A stretch of DNA of 64,000 bases from Culex pipiens pallens (taxonomy: Eukaryota; Arthropoda; Insecta; Diptera; Culicidae): positions 21,572,873 through 21,636,872 of the forward strand of contig NC_068938.1 in assembly GCF_016801865.2 (NCBI RefSeq), in the 5' to 3' direction. The notes beneath the pieces were generated by a model, which saw only the letters and a program-made list of their open reading frames with translations, ran no database searches and was not told where the DNA came from. This document shows, in pieces, positions 46,133 through 57,199 of this stretch. The stretch's first letter is position 1; each line of letters opens with the position of its first letter. The translations under genes were made by a program, and so were the position numbers.

Positions 46133-46905
46133 TGCCTTCCTCGCCTCAATGAGGAAAGGATATAAAATCACTCGAAAAATGAACTTCTTTATTCGACCTC
46201 GTAGACCCACCCTCACGTATACCTATCGACTCAGAATCAAATTCTGAACAAATGTCTGTGCGTGTGTATGTCTGTAAGTCCGTGCACCGAAAAATATGCA
46301 CACGATTATCTCCGGACTGGCTGAACCGATTTGGACCGTTTTGGTCTCATTCGATCCGTCTTGGGGTCCCACAAGACTCTAGTTAATATTATGAAGTTTA
46401 GAAAAGTACTTCAAAAGTTATGCTAAAAAAAGATTTTAACTAAATTTCGGAAGATTGTAAAAGGGTGGTTTTAGTTAGAAAACCCGTCATGCTTTATATT
46501 ATTAGAAAAGTATTTGAAAGACCTTCCCAATGCGTTCAAAAGATTGAAGATCTGACAACCCCATCAAAAGTTATAAGCACTTAAGTGTTATTTATACACC
46601 TTTTTGAGGCCGGATCTCAAATATTTTGATGAAAAAGTTGTCCGGATCTATCATGCGACCCATCGTTGGATAGGTAATCAAAAGACCTTTCCAACAAGCC
46701 CAAAAGATTGAAGATCTGACAACCCTATCAAAAGTTATAAGTACTTTAGTGTTTTTAATACACTTTTTTTTAGGCCTGATCTCAGATATTTTGATCAAAA
46801 ATAAGTGTTATTAATACACTTTTTTGAGGCTGTGTAGTGTATTCACTTCATAAATGCCAGGAAGGCACCAAGCACCAACCACCTAAAGGTGGATTAAGAA
46901 ACGTT
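46133..46905. mobile_element. Dispersed repeat with GCCTTCCT / AGGAAGGC ends
   Basis: The left end, TTGCCTTCCTCGCCTCAATG, starts near 46133. The right end, AGGAAGGCACCAAGCACC, lies near 46859, followed by a hairpin CCACCTAAAGGTGG. Inside, a roughly 170-bp block (AAAGATTGAAGATCTGACAA) is repeated at about 46540-46630 and 46705-46830. Relics are at 1-522 and about 53390-53640. No protein-coding frame. Confidence 0.55.
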
Positions 46906-47740
46906 TTTTTTTTAGTTCAGTGACACAAAATGGCTTCTTTGGTGATAGGAAGGCCCGCACAAAGTTTGAGCCAAATAAAAAAATACTTATAAAATCCATT
47001 ACCGAGTTTGGTGGAGAATTGCTCTCTTGCTCTCATTAGTTAACATGAATAACTCCTCCATAATCAATTAAGACGTTACACACAACTAAAGGAACTGAAA
47101 GCTTCTGTAAGGATTATGAAATGAATTATCAAAACTTGATTATTCACAAATAGAACCGAATTGAATCGAAGTTAGAGATAAAACCGAGTTAGCATAATTT
47201 CTATTAAAGCGATGTTATTTTGTAAAAAAAAACGTTTTATTAAGGGTATTCTTCCAAAAATCAACAAAAAGTATTGCACAATGTGTTAAACACACCAGCT
47301 AATTAAATTACTGCTCATAATCATACTTGATACCGTTCCTAAAGCATCAACTCAACCCTTTCTCAACACTCTTTCAACTCCCATCACAACAAAAACATGC
47401 TTACACCGGAAGAAGGCATGCACTCACACCCCTCCACTTGAAGAACCCTCTTCTGGCAAAGCTTTTCCAAGCAAAACAGACACAAAAAAAGCATCCTCCG
47501 ATTCAAACAAGTAGGTAAAACACACTCCTCAAGCCAAGGAGATCCTTCTTCAGCTCTCTCTCTCTTTGCTTTGTTTTGGCGCACTTTCCTTCATTCCACG
47601 TGTTTCACAACCATGTGATTTCCAAAGGACTCTTTGATAATTCTCTCTTCGCGCGTGATGAGAGAACGAAACTTTCTCTCCTACTCGGGGGGAAGCTTTC
47701 TCTGTGACGATGGTGAGGACCAAAAAGGACGGAATTGCCA
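46906..47740. other. AT-rich DNA grading into a less AT-rich upstream flank
   Basis: Positions 46920-47035 are a relic of the foldback family end ('ggtggagaattgctc'). From 47330 to 47740 the sequence is CT-rich with (TC)n tracts. No gene was seen. Confidence 0.35.
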
Positions 47741-47759
47741 CCCTACTCTACAGCTAGGT

Positions 47760-48324
47760 TGATGTTTGGTAGCATAAAACATATCGCACCAGTCGGTACG
47801 GACCTCAGTCCGATGTCGACCGTCGTCTGATTCAGAAGGTTCCACTCTCCTCTGCTAGATTACAGTTCAGTACGTGAAACACACAGGTCGTCGTCGTGCG
47901 TTAACAACCACATATCACATCAGTTCAGTGAGTTCGGCTGTTCCTAAGGAAAGGGAATCTTAATCTACATATCAGGCTTAATTCCCTCGAGTGTTGTCAC
48001 CATAATTGGCCAACTTCCGGTCAGTGCCATAGCCCAGCGTTCGCTCTCTAGTCGGTTCTTCAACTTTAAGAGCTCTTAAGTGTGTGCGGTCTTGTGTGGT
48101 GTTCCAAGGAAATCTCGAATCCGATACCATCAACAACATAATCACGCTCTTAATTCAATGTGGTCCGGCTAAAGTGGGCGACCCTTGAGCACTCTTCTGT
48201 TCAGTGGATCTTGTGTCGGCGGTTCTTCCCAGAACATCAAGTTTAGCAATTGTGGTGTGTGTTTGTGTTTGTGTGTGGGATTCAGTTCACTGTGCTGCCA
48301 ATCAAAATCCTCCAACGGAAGAAG
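47760..48324 (+). promoter_or_regulatory. Probable promoter and 5' untranslated region of the chemosensory protein gene
   Basis: Composition changes at about 47750 and the AT runs stop. A TATA-like GCATAAAACATA at about 47772 precedes initiator-like TCAGT words (47806, 47871, 47921). A GT-rich leader (48252-48280) runs up to the ATG. The exact start site cannot be fixed from sequence. Confidence 0.35.
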
Positions 48325-48550
48325 ATGAGTTCCACGACGTTTTCACGAGTGTCCGCCAGCAGTAGCTGTAGATTGATGGCGGTCGGGGTCGCGCTGGCGG
48401 TGTTGGTGTTGGTCCTCGGTGGCGGACAGGTCGCGGCCAACGATACCCAGAATTTGAACCGGCTGCTCAACAACCAGGTCATCGTCAGCCGGCAGATTAT
48501 GTGCGTGCTGGAGAAGAGTCCCTGCGATCAGCTGGGGCGGCAGTTGAAGG
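48325..48550 (+). CDS. Chemosensory protein (OS-D family), first coding exon
   Basis: The exon encodes 75 residues plus one base. Residues 1-38 form a signal peptide with a hydrophobic core (VGVALAVLVLVLGGG). Then follows NLNRLLNNQVIVSRQIMCVL and EKSPCDQLGRQLK, which carries the first Cys-x6-Cys pair of the family. The donor GTGAGT follows one base after the Lys codon, the conserved phase-1 intron position of insect chemosensory protein genes. The second exon, with the Cys-x2-Cys pair, was not found in the 15 kb downstream and probably lies beyond the window. These secreted soluble proteins bind small hydrophobic ligands. An in-frame GTG-led extension from 48250 is not used. Confidence 0.85.
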
Positions 48551-49193
48551 GTGAGTTTGGGGGGATTCTTTTTCCTGGGAAAGTGCTTGAAAAGTATGCC
48601 TTTGAGCTGGGTATTACAGAATGGAAAAAACGAATAATAAATGCAATCAGCTAATTGTAAAAAGGGAAAATGATTTATAAACCAAGGTTTAAAAGCAACA
48701 TGTAATAGGCCCGGAATAAGTGTCACTGAACATTTCTGTTTTAAATTAAAATTTTGATTTGATTTTTTTTTCATCTGAACTAACGAATAACGAGTGTAAA
48801 TTTCAAGGAGTATCGTGATTTTAGTCAATCTTGATTGCTAGAAAGTTTATCCGAAAAAAGTAAAAAGTGAAAAAAGTTTTTTTTATCAAAAATTCAAATT
48901 AGTTAATTTTGTGTAATGTTTTATACATACAGTCCAGACTCGATTATCCGAAGGTTTGAATGAGACTTCAGAGAATCGAACCAAACAAACCAACGAAATT
49001 GTTTTTGGTTTTTTTTTAAATTTTCTTACTTTTAACATCAAAGTCGACTTCTGTGACCCCATTTGAGTTGAATTTGAATATTTGATTGCTTTTTAAATTG
49101 ATTTTTTTTTCAATATGTTATCACCGCCATTTTGGACGCCATCTTGGATTTAAAAAATTCTAAACCATTTCAGAGTAGTTTATGGGTTATACA

Positions 49194-52100
49194 GGGTGGC
49201 CACTCAAGTCGGGAAATCGGGAAAAAGTCGGGAATTCGCCAAAATCCGCCAAAAATCGGGAAAAAGTCGGGAATTTATGATTTTTTGTCAAAAAGTCGGG
49301 AAAAGTCGGGAATTCTAAGCATACTTGCTTGAAAAAAAAATTTTAACTCTTGAATAATTTTGTAATATTTTGTGCAATTTTCAAATTGAATTCGCTCAAT
49401 TTTGCTTTATTAACTTACTTTAAATTTAAGGTTCTTTTCACAATTTAAATATATTTGAGTATGGAAAAGCTGTTTAAGACATTCAAAATCATAATTGATA
49501 TTGGAGTCTTTGACACAGATCTTCATAATATTTTTCATGAATCATATGATCTCTATTAATTTTTGTTTATCGAACAAGAGATTAAGTTAATGAAAAACTA
49601 ATATAAAAATAGAGCCTAATGGCCAGCTTAGAGTTATGATTCTATTTCATTTTGTCATATAGATTGAATATTTGAAAACAGATTCCAACTTGAGTTTGAC
49701 AATGGTTTTTTTTTTGGTAAATATTTTTAGTTGTTTAACTAAATTCAATAAGTTATTAAAATATGTTTTTTTTAAATGTTGCCTTTAAACTTTTTTTGAA
49801 AGTATGGGAGCAGTTCTCTAGGATTTCGGTCATTCGATTTTTTTTTTGTATTTTTTAATCCGACTGAAACTTTTTTGGTGCCTTCGGTATGCCCAAAGAA
49901 GCCATTTTGCATCACTAGTATGTCCATAAAATTTTCCATACAAATTTGGCAGCTGTCCATACAAAAATGATGTATGAAAATTCAAAAATCTGTATCTTTT
50001 GAAGGAATTTTTTGATCGATTTGGTGTCTTCGGCAAAGTTGTAGGTATGGATACAGACTACACTGAAAAAAAATGATACACTGTAAAAAAAATTTGGTGA
50101 TTTTTTTTTTAACTTTTTATCACTAAAATTTGATTTGCAAAAAAACACTATTTTTAATTTTTTTTATATTCTGATATGTTTTAGAGGACATAAAATGCCA
50201 ACTTTACAGAAATTTCCAGGTTGTGCAAAAAATCTTTGACCCGGTTATGAATTTTTTAATCAATACTGATTTTTTCAAAAAATCGAAATATTGGTCGCAA
50301 AAAAATTTTAACTTCATTTTTCGATGAAAAATCAAATTTGCAATCAAAAAGTACTTCAGTGAAATTTTGATAAAGTGCACCGTTTTCAAGTTAAATCCAT
50401 TTTTAGGTAACTTTTTTGAACATTGTCGTAGTTTTTCATTTTTTTAAAATAGTGCACATGTTTGCACACTTTTGGAAAAAATATTTTTGAAAAGCTGAAA
50501 AAATTCTCTATATTTTGCTTTTTCGGACTTTGTTGATACGACCTTTAGTTGCTGAGATATTGCAATGCAAAGGTTTAAAAACAGGAAAATTGATGTTTTC
50601 TAAGTCTCACCCAAACAACCCACCATTTTTTATTGTCGATATCTCAGCAAGTAATGGTCCGATTTTCAATGTTAATATATGAAACATTTGTGAAATTTTC
50701 CGATCTTTTCGAAAACAATATTTTCAAAAATTTTAAACCAAGACTAACATTTTAAAAGGGCGTAATATTGAATGTTTGGCCCTTTTGAAATGTTAGTCTT
50801 GATTTGAAAATTTTGAAAATATTGTTTTCGAAAAGATCGGAAAATTTCACAAATGTTTCACATATTAACATAGAAAATCGGACCATTACTTGCTGAGATA
50901 TCGACATTGAAAAATGTTGGGCTGTTTGGATGAGACTTAGAAAACATCAATTTTCTTGTTTTTAAACCTTTGCATTGCAATATCTCAGCAACTAAAGGTC
51001 GTATCAACAAAGTCCGAAAAAGCAAAATATAGAGAATTTTCTCAGCTTTTCAAAAATATTTTTTCCAAAAGTGTGCAAACATGTGCACTATTTAAAAAAA
51101 ATGAAAAACTACGACAATGTTCAAAAAAGTTACCTAAAAATGGATTTAACTTGAAAACGGTGCACTTTATCAAAATTTCACTTGAGTACTTTTTGATTGC
51201 AAATTTGATTTTACATCGAAAAATGAAGTTGAAATTTTTTTGCGACCAATATTTCGATTTTTTGAAAAAATCAGTATTGATTAAAAAATTCATAACTCGG
51301 TCAAAGATTGTTTGCACAACCTGGAAATTTCTGAAAAGTTGGCATTTTATGTCCTCTAAAACATATCAAAAAATAAAAAAAATTAAAAATAGTGTTTTTT
51401 TGCAAATCAAATTTTAGTGATAAAAAGTTAAATAAAAAAATCACCAATTTTTTTTTATAGTGTATCATTTTTTTTCAGTGTGGTCTGTATCCATACTTAC
51501 AACTTTGCCGAAGACACCAAATCGATCAAAAAATTTCTTCAAAAGATACAGATTTTTGAATTTACATCCATCATTTTTGTATGGACAGCTGCCAAATTTG
51601 TATGGAAAATTTTATGGACATACTAATGATGCAAAATGGCTTCTTTGGGCATACCGAAGGCACCAAAAAAGTTTCAGTCGGATTAAAAAATACAAAAATT
51701 AAAATTGAAGAAAAAAGACCGATTTCGTAGAGAACTGCTCATATGGGTAAATAACCTACTATACATAAAGCTTGATTTTCAGTTTTCGGAAAACTTAAAT
51801 ATCGAATAAAATCAAAAATTGAAAAACTTTTTTTACGTTTTATAAACAAAGAAAATTTTCAAATTTCAAAAAAATAATCCAAGAAATTTAGAGTTATTGC
51901 AGAATTGTTAAAAAAAATTCTCTTCAAACATTTTGCTTAAAATAAGTGGTAAAACATAAAATCATATCAAACTGAATGTTCATTGAAAAAAAAAAAAAAA
52001 ACAGTTAAATACTGACTACTAGATAAAATAACATTGATTAAAAAAACAATATCAAAAATTACAAAATTAAAAGGGGAACTAGGAAATTTTTTTTTCATTA

Positions 52101-52626
52101 ATTCCTTGACATTTTTGTAAATCTTTTGAATGAATAATATCAGAAATTATGTTTTGATCATTCTTTGATTTAAAATGATGATGATGTTTAAAAAAAATAG
52201 GAACGAAATTTTAAGTTCAGTTATCTTTGACTTTTTGTCATTTCCAGATGAAACGAAGTATCAAAAACTATACTTTTGCCAATTTAAAAAATAACATGGA
52301 AGTTATAAGTATTGTTGAACTTTCGATATTTTTTTCAAAGACTAATTGTTTGTGTTTCTACTCAGAATCATATAATTAAATTTCATTTTTGATGTTTTTT
52401 TAAATTGTTGTTTAGTTTCTGTATTTACAAAAAACGTCTATGTTTGGATTATTTTTAAATTCATTTAATTTTTTTCGGTGGTTAATATTGACTTTTCTTA
52501 TAGAAAGTTTTTTGTTTGAAATCATTCTTTAGATAAGAAATGCGTATTATTTGAGCATTCTGGAAAAGTCTGGAAAAAAGTCGGGAAAAAGTCGGGAATT
52601 TGAAAATGGGATTTGAGTGGTCACCC
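49194..52626. mobile_element. Middle element with GGGTGGCCACTCAA ends and AAAGTCGGGAATT repeats
   Basis: The left end GGGTGGCCACTCAAGTCGGG pairs with the right end TTTGAGTGGTCACCC. Next to both ends are short repeats of AAAGTCGGGAATT (five or so at 49210-49312, two at 52568-52600). No transposase was recognised. It lies inside 48930-52746 and contains 49808-51740. Superfamily unknown. Confidence 0.55.
49808..51740. mobile_element. Inner 1.9-kb foldback element with arms of about 0.95 kb
   Basis: The ends are GAGCAGTTCTCTA (49808) and its reverse complement at 51740. Almost the whole element is one inverted repeat centred near 50770, with a loop of only a few tens of bases. Shared marks include 'gtgtcttcggcaaagttgta' (50024) against its complement (about 51497). 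No coding capacity. Relatives are at 20990-22135 and 60335-61300, with single ends at about 47020. Confidence 0.85.
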
Positions 52627-52749
52627 TTCTTAATAAGTTATACTTAAGCTCGAACATAAAATTAAGACAACGAAAAGAAAAAAATGGTGATTCCATTATC
52701 CGAAGTGAAATTTTGCCGAGGCCTTCGGATAATCGAGTCTGCACTGTAT

Positions 52750-53700
52750 TTACTTAAGTAAACTCTCAATAAACTCAGTTTATCTAAATTAAATTGTCTT
52801 GTTTTGTAACAGAGTTGAGATTGAAAAGAAGTTTAAACCATTATTGATTTGCTTAGAAAATGTAACTTAATACTTGAATTAATTTTTCAATTGTGTCTGA
52901 TAAAAGATAATCTCTTTGGATAATCGAATTATGATTAATTTGGATTTAAAAGTTAAAATATGACTCCAAAAATATTCCAAAGTTATCTGATATTCCAAAA
53001 TGGGGGTCAATATAAAGTGTGGAAAATAATCATTTGGACATGCAACATGCAATCAACGACTGGAATTTGACTTATTTGGGGTCGCTGAACTCGAATTATA
53101 TGTATAAAATATGATTTTCATCATGATTCGACCATTGCAAGCTATTTTGAAGATCTTTGGGTAGTTGAGATTCGGATAATCGAGTCTAGTCTGCATTTCT
53201 TAAAATGAGCATCAATTTTAAGTCCAATCTGAAAGTTGTCTTAAACTCGTGGATGAGTAATCGAAAAATCTTCCTTGTAAGCACTAAATTTTTGAGATTT
53301 GTCAAGCCTATCTAATAGTATCTAATTAAATGGATTTCGAAGAGCATATTTAATATCTTCTGGATCTTAGTCAAAATGGTTTTTTTTTGTTTTTTTTTTT
53401 TGCATAACTTTTGAAGTACTTAACTAAACTTAATGATTTTGAATAGAGACTTATGGGAACCCAAGACGAATCGCATGAGACCAATTCTTGTTCCAGTCCG
53501 GAGGTAACACAGACATTTGCTCAGAACTTGATTGTGAGTAGCTATGTATACGTGAAGGTGGGTCTAGGAGGTAAAAGTAAGAAGTTAATTTTTATGGCAT
53601 TTCCTCAGTAAGATGAGACAGGTAAAAATGCAACGAATTCAAGTCTTAAAAGAAAAAAAATTAATTATTTTCTGGTTTCCTCAAAATCACCGTCATCGAT
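52750..53700. other. AT-rich DNA with repeat relics
   Basis: Includes a pogo-like end relic, 'attcggataatcgagtct', at about 53172-53190. Positions 53390-53640 are a degenerate copy, in reverse, of the repeat at 46133. No gene was seen. Confidence 0.4.
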
Positions 53701-54883
53701 AAATATTCATAAAATGTACATGAAAAGTAACAAAAACCTGCCTGACTCAACAATTTTCCTCGTGAAACAAAATCACTTCTCATTAACTTCCATGGATCCG
53801 GTTTCAATTACCAACTTGTCAACCAAAGTTTGGGCCAGCCGGCCTCTCCAGTCAACCGCTTCACGCACATTTCTGTTTTTGTTCGTTTATTTACCCCTGG
53901 CGGACCAATTTCCTCCGTTTTTTGGGTTTCCAATTTCTTCGTGGGCCATTTCAGCCCAGTTCGCTCGTGCACGGACGAGCCCCGAATACCTTTTCAATTA
54001 GTCCCTTCCTGCCAGTTGGAGTCGGTCGGTTTGGCAACTGGCAGCTCCAGCTTAACTTTGCACCGAACGCAGGGGTGGTCGTCCCCCGAAATTAAATTCC
54101 GGCACGTTCCACTTCAAGTCACGTATCGGGACGGACCTGCCAAATCTGGCCTTTGGCAACATGATTCTGGAAGGATCTCTCGTGCCTTTTTGAGAGGTGT
54201 GAATTTGGCCCCTTTTCAAGCCGAAGATTCACTCTTTACGGTCATCATTTTCCAGCAAGTTGGGTTTGCCCCCCTGTTCCCTTCAATTGACTGCATATTT
54301 AATGGAGCTTTTTGGAAGCTTTCTGCCGAGAGTGCTTGCACGACGTCGCGGAAATTGATGAGCTCGTTGATCCTTTGGCCAAACAGCAGAACAGTACGGT
54401 GCGAAGGGTATTTCAGTCAATTTGAGCCCTCGGGCCAATATTGTACCGAGACTTCATTGTCGACAAGCTCAAGTCGAGTCAGGGAAAGTCGATTCAATTT
54501 TGCCACAAGGGGAGAATCGGAAGTTTATATTGGGTTTGGGCTTGAGAACATGGACCAGGGACGGAGAATAGATAATTTAAATATCTGTTTGCATAATTTC
54601 TCGCAATGAATGGGAAAGCAAAAAGGAAGCATAATGCTGAAGCAAGTACTTGGAATCTGTTTGAATAGAGTGCGTCCTGAAGGCAACAGAAGTAACAGCA
54701 GAATGCCGAAGAAGCACATTTCGATGGTAAATATGCAAACAGTATCCTATAGAAAGGGAGATCTTTTCTAATAGCATACATTCAGGGAGTATGATGTTGG
54801 GTTTAGAATGCATATGGAATTGAAATTAGAAGTGACTTTGCATTGATAAATGTACTCAGAAGTTAAAGTTTTAAAGTTTTTCA
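53701..54883. other. Unique non-coding DNA, lower AT content
   Basis: Positions 53750-54500 are non-repetitive with several open frames (the longest 53830-54609) but no recognisable domain, start context or splice sites. Probably intronic or intergenic. Confidence 0.35.
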
Positions 54884-54950
54884 AATCTTCAAATCTTCAA
54901 ATCTTCAAATCTTCAAATCTTCAAATTCTTCAAATCTTCAAATCTTCAAA

Positions 54951-56768
54951 GAATGGCACTGGCAAGTCTCGAGCCAGCTAGTTCACTTTTCTGCGCGCTC
55001 TACAAAATTCTACTTTATTCGAAGTGATCAAATTAATTACTCGCGAATGGGTCCCCCCGCGGGGAAAAATACCGTTCGGGTTCCGCGTAATCCATTTCTT
55101 CGGCCGGGTCAATCGCGAGGTGCTTCCCCGGGCCGAATCACGAAATCTGCGGATAATCCCAAGCGGACCTGGTCACCTTCAGTTTTTCTTAACTGCAAGC
55201 CGACCCCTCCGGATCCAGCAAAACTCCACGTGGATTACGTACCTAGTCGCAGCCCGATACAAACACGTGCAAAGACGTCCCAAGCTGCGCAGCAGAAGGC
55301 AGGTTCGTCCGGGGAATCCTCCGGTGGTAATCCAGCTTCATCGAAATCTACGCTCCTAACCTCAAACACGTACGGTGTTTTGAGTGACGAGAGTGGTGAT
55401 GAAGGCAACGACGACGACGACAAAAAGCAGCAGAACGATGAAGACAACGCGATGGCCACAGAGGACCATGCGAACGCGAAAAATAAAAAACAAGTGCCTA
55501 TTGTTATTCCCGATTATCCCGGCGCAGCGGTGCACAATTTATTGTCTCGGGCTGGCTGTGAGTTTGAGTTGCTCATCTTGAAGAACAGCGTTCGTGTTGT
55601 CACACTTAACCGTCCAATGTACGAAAAAGTGTTGACCGTGCTAAAAGATGATAAAGTTCCGTACTATTCGTACCAGCCGCGTGACGAAGTCCCGGTGAAA
55701 ATAGTGCTAACGGGATTCATCCCAGTGACTCCGACGGAGCTAGCGAATGTGCTAGCGGACTACGATGTGAATCCTCAAGAGATCAGAGTGCTCTCGAGTT
55801 CTGAAACGGTTACAGGCGAACACGTGCTTTACCTGTTAGTGTTCGACCGGGGGTCGGTAAAACTTCAAGACCTTCGCCGGATTAAAACGTTGGACGGATT
55901 CGTGGTAAGCTGGAGGTACTTCACCAAGCGGTCGTCCGACGCAGCCCAATGCCACCGATGCCAACGCTTCGGTCACGGTTCTCGCAACTGCACACTGGCC
56001 CCCAAGTGTGTCAAATGCGGGGAGGCTCACCTCACGGACCAGTGTTCGTTGCCCCGGAAATCGAGCCTGGGGGAAGGTAGCAACGCCGAGAGGACCAAGG
56101 CTCAAATCAAGTGTGCCAACTGTGGACAGAATCACACAGCAAGTTTCCGTGGATGCTCCGTGCGAAAAACCTACTTGGAGGTGCTGGAGAAGCAGCGGAA
56201 GAAACCAGCCAACCGTCAACTTCCTAAACCGAAGACTTCGATGGCTCAAGGTACGACGCACCCACCTGGCTGGGGGCGAACTTACGCTAGCGTAACTGCT
56301 TCGACAAGCAACGAAACGTCTGCTACTGCTGCCGCTCCTGAAGGGTCTGATCTCTTCACATTAACGGAGTTTCTTTCTCTGGCTCGGGAAATGTTTACCC
56401 GTTTCCGTGTTTGCCAGAACAAGGAGCAGCAATTCATGGCCCTCGGCGAGCTGATGTTGAAGTACGTGGGAGCAGGGTAGACTGCTACGCATGCTGAAGA
56501 TCTACGACGCCGGAATTGATCTGGCTTGCTTTGCACTTTAGAATTAAGTTTTCCTTTCCCTGTCCCCTTCCCTATGCAATTACAGTAGGTTTTTTGATAG
56601 TTTTTTCCTGCTCCTGTCCCCCCCTTTTCAAAGTTTAAAACATCGATCGATTATCATGTATCTAGGTATAGCTGAAAGGAATCCCATATCTCTATTTAAT
56701 GTATTTAAATACCACAACTTGTAGACCGATTAGTACCACTAATAAAATAAAAATTGAATTGAATTGAA
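54951..56768 (+). mobile_element. Jockey-like non-LTR retroposon with ORF1 only
   Basis: The insert starts GAATGGCACTGGCAAG directly after satellite units and ends with an AATAAAATAAAAATTG stretch and a (GAATT)n tail directly before satellite units. It encodes ORF1 (55047-56480) followed by only about 290 bp, with no reverse transcriptase or endonuclease frame. In this it resembles the Drosophila telomeric element HeT-A, which also lacks ORF2. It may be an internally deleted copy or a true non-autonomous family; one copy cannot tell. Confidence 0.75.
55047..56480 (+). CDS. ORF1 (Gag-like nucleic-acid-binding protein) of the retroposon
   Basis: This 477-residue intact frame has a basic, Ser/Pro-rich N-terminus, an acidic patch around residues 115-135 and an RRM-like region at about 150-290 including the segment preceding the zinc knuckles typical of Jockey-clade ORF1. 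Three zinc knuckles follow at about 300-370: CHRCQRFGHGSRNC, CVKCGEAHLTDQC and CANCGQNHTASFRGC. ORF1 proteins coat element RNA and escort it to the nucleus. The frame is uninterrupted, so it may still be functional or was recently so. Codon use is GC-richer than the flanks. Confidence 0.85.
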   Translation: MGPPAGKNTVRVPRNPFLRPGQSRGASPGRITKSADNPKRTWSPSVFLNCKPTPPDPAKLHVDYVPSRSPIQTRAKTSQAAQQKAGSSGESSGGNPASSKSTLLTSNTYGVLSDESGDEGNDDDDKKQQNDEDNAMATEDHANAKNKKQVPIVIPDYPGAAVHNLLSRAGCEFELLILKNSVRVVTLNRPMYEKVLTVLKDDKVPYYSYQPRDEVPVKIVLTGFIPVTPTELANVLADYDVNPQEIRVLSSSETVTGEHVLYLLVFDRGSVKLQDLRRIKTLDGFVVSWRYFTKRSSDAAQCHRCQRFGHGSRNCTLAPKCVKCGEAHLTDQCSLPRKSSLGEGSNAERTKAQIKCANCGQNHTASFRGCSVRKTYLEVLEKQRKKPANRQLPKPKTSMAQGTTHPPGWGRTYASVTASTSNETSATAAAPEGSDLFTLTEFLSLAREMFTRFRVCQNKEQQFMALGELMLKYVGAG

Positions 56769-57199
56769 TCAAATCTTCAAATCTTCAAATCTTCAAATCT
56801 TCAAATTTTCAAATCTTCAAATCTTCAAATCTTCAAATCTTCAAATCTTCAAATCTTCAAATCTTCAAATCTTCAAATCTTCAAATCTTCAAATCTTCAA
56901 ATCTTCAAATCTTCAAATCTTCAAATCTTCAAATCTTCAAATCTTCAAATCTTCAAATCTTCAAATCTTCAAATCTTCAAATCTTCAAATCTTCAAATCT
57001 TCAAATCTTCAAATCTTCAAATCTTCAAATCTTCAAATCTTCAAATCTTCAAATCTTCAAATCTTCAAATCTTCAAATCTTCAAATCTTCAAATCTTCAA
57101 ATCTTTCAATCTTCAAATATTCAAATTTTCAAATCTTCAAATCTTTAAATCTTCCAAAAAACTTTATAAAAATGTACGAAAAAATGCAGAAATAGTTTT

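Larger units (their letters stand above)
48930..52746. mobile_element. Outer pogo/Tc1-like element, TA target duplication, split by nested insertions
   Basis: The left end CAGTCCAGACTCGATTATC at 48930 and the reverse complement of the right end at 52746 (CAGTGCAGACTCGATTATC) match over about 27 bp with one difference. Both are flanked by TA. Short CAGT-starting ends and a TA duplication fit the Tc1/mariner/pogo group. Without the nested insertions it is a MITE of a few hundred bases. It probably lies within the chemosensory gene's intron. Confidence 0.65.
54884..57155. repeat. 8-bp satellite (AATCTTCA)n split by a retroposon
   Basis: The left part 54884-54950 has about eight units and the right part about 56769-57155 has nearly fifty. 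Both are the same AATCTTCA unit in the same phase and strand. The sequence between them (54951-56768) is a retroposon that landed in the array. Confidence 0.9.

Noticed and set aside
53830..54609. 259-residue plus-strand frame
   Set aside because: It has no recognisable motif, low-complexity composition and no supporting splice or start context, and it overlaps minus-strand frames of similar quality.
56764..57195. 143-residue open frame of Ser-Asn-Leu-Gln-Ile-Phe-Lys repeats
   Set aside because: It is the translation of the 8-bp satellite: 24 bp equal eight codons, so the frame stays open by chance.
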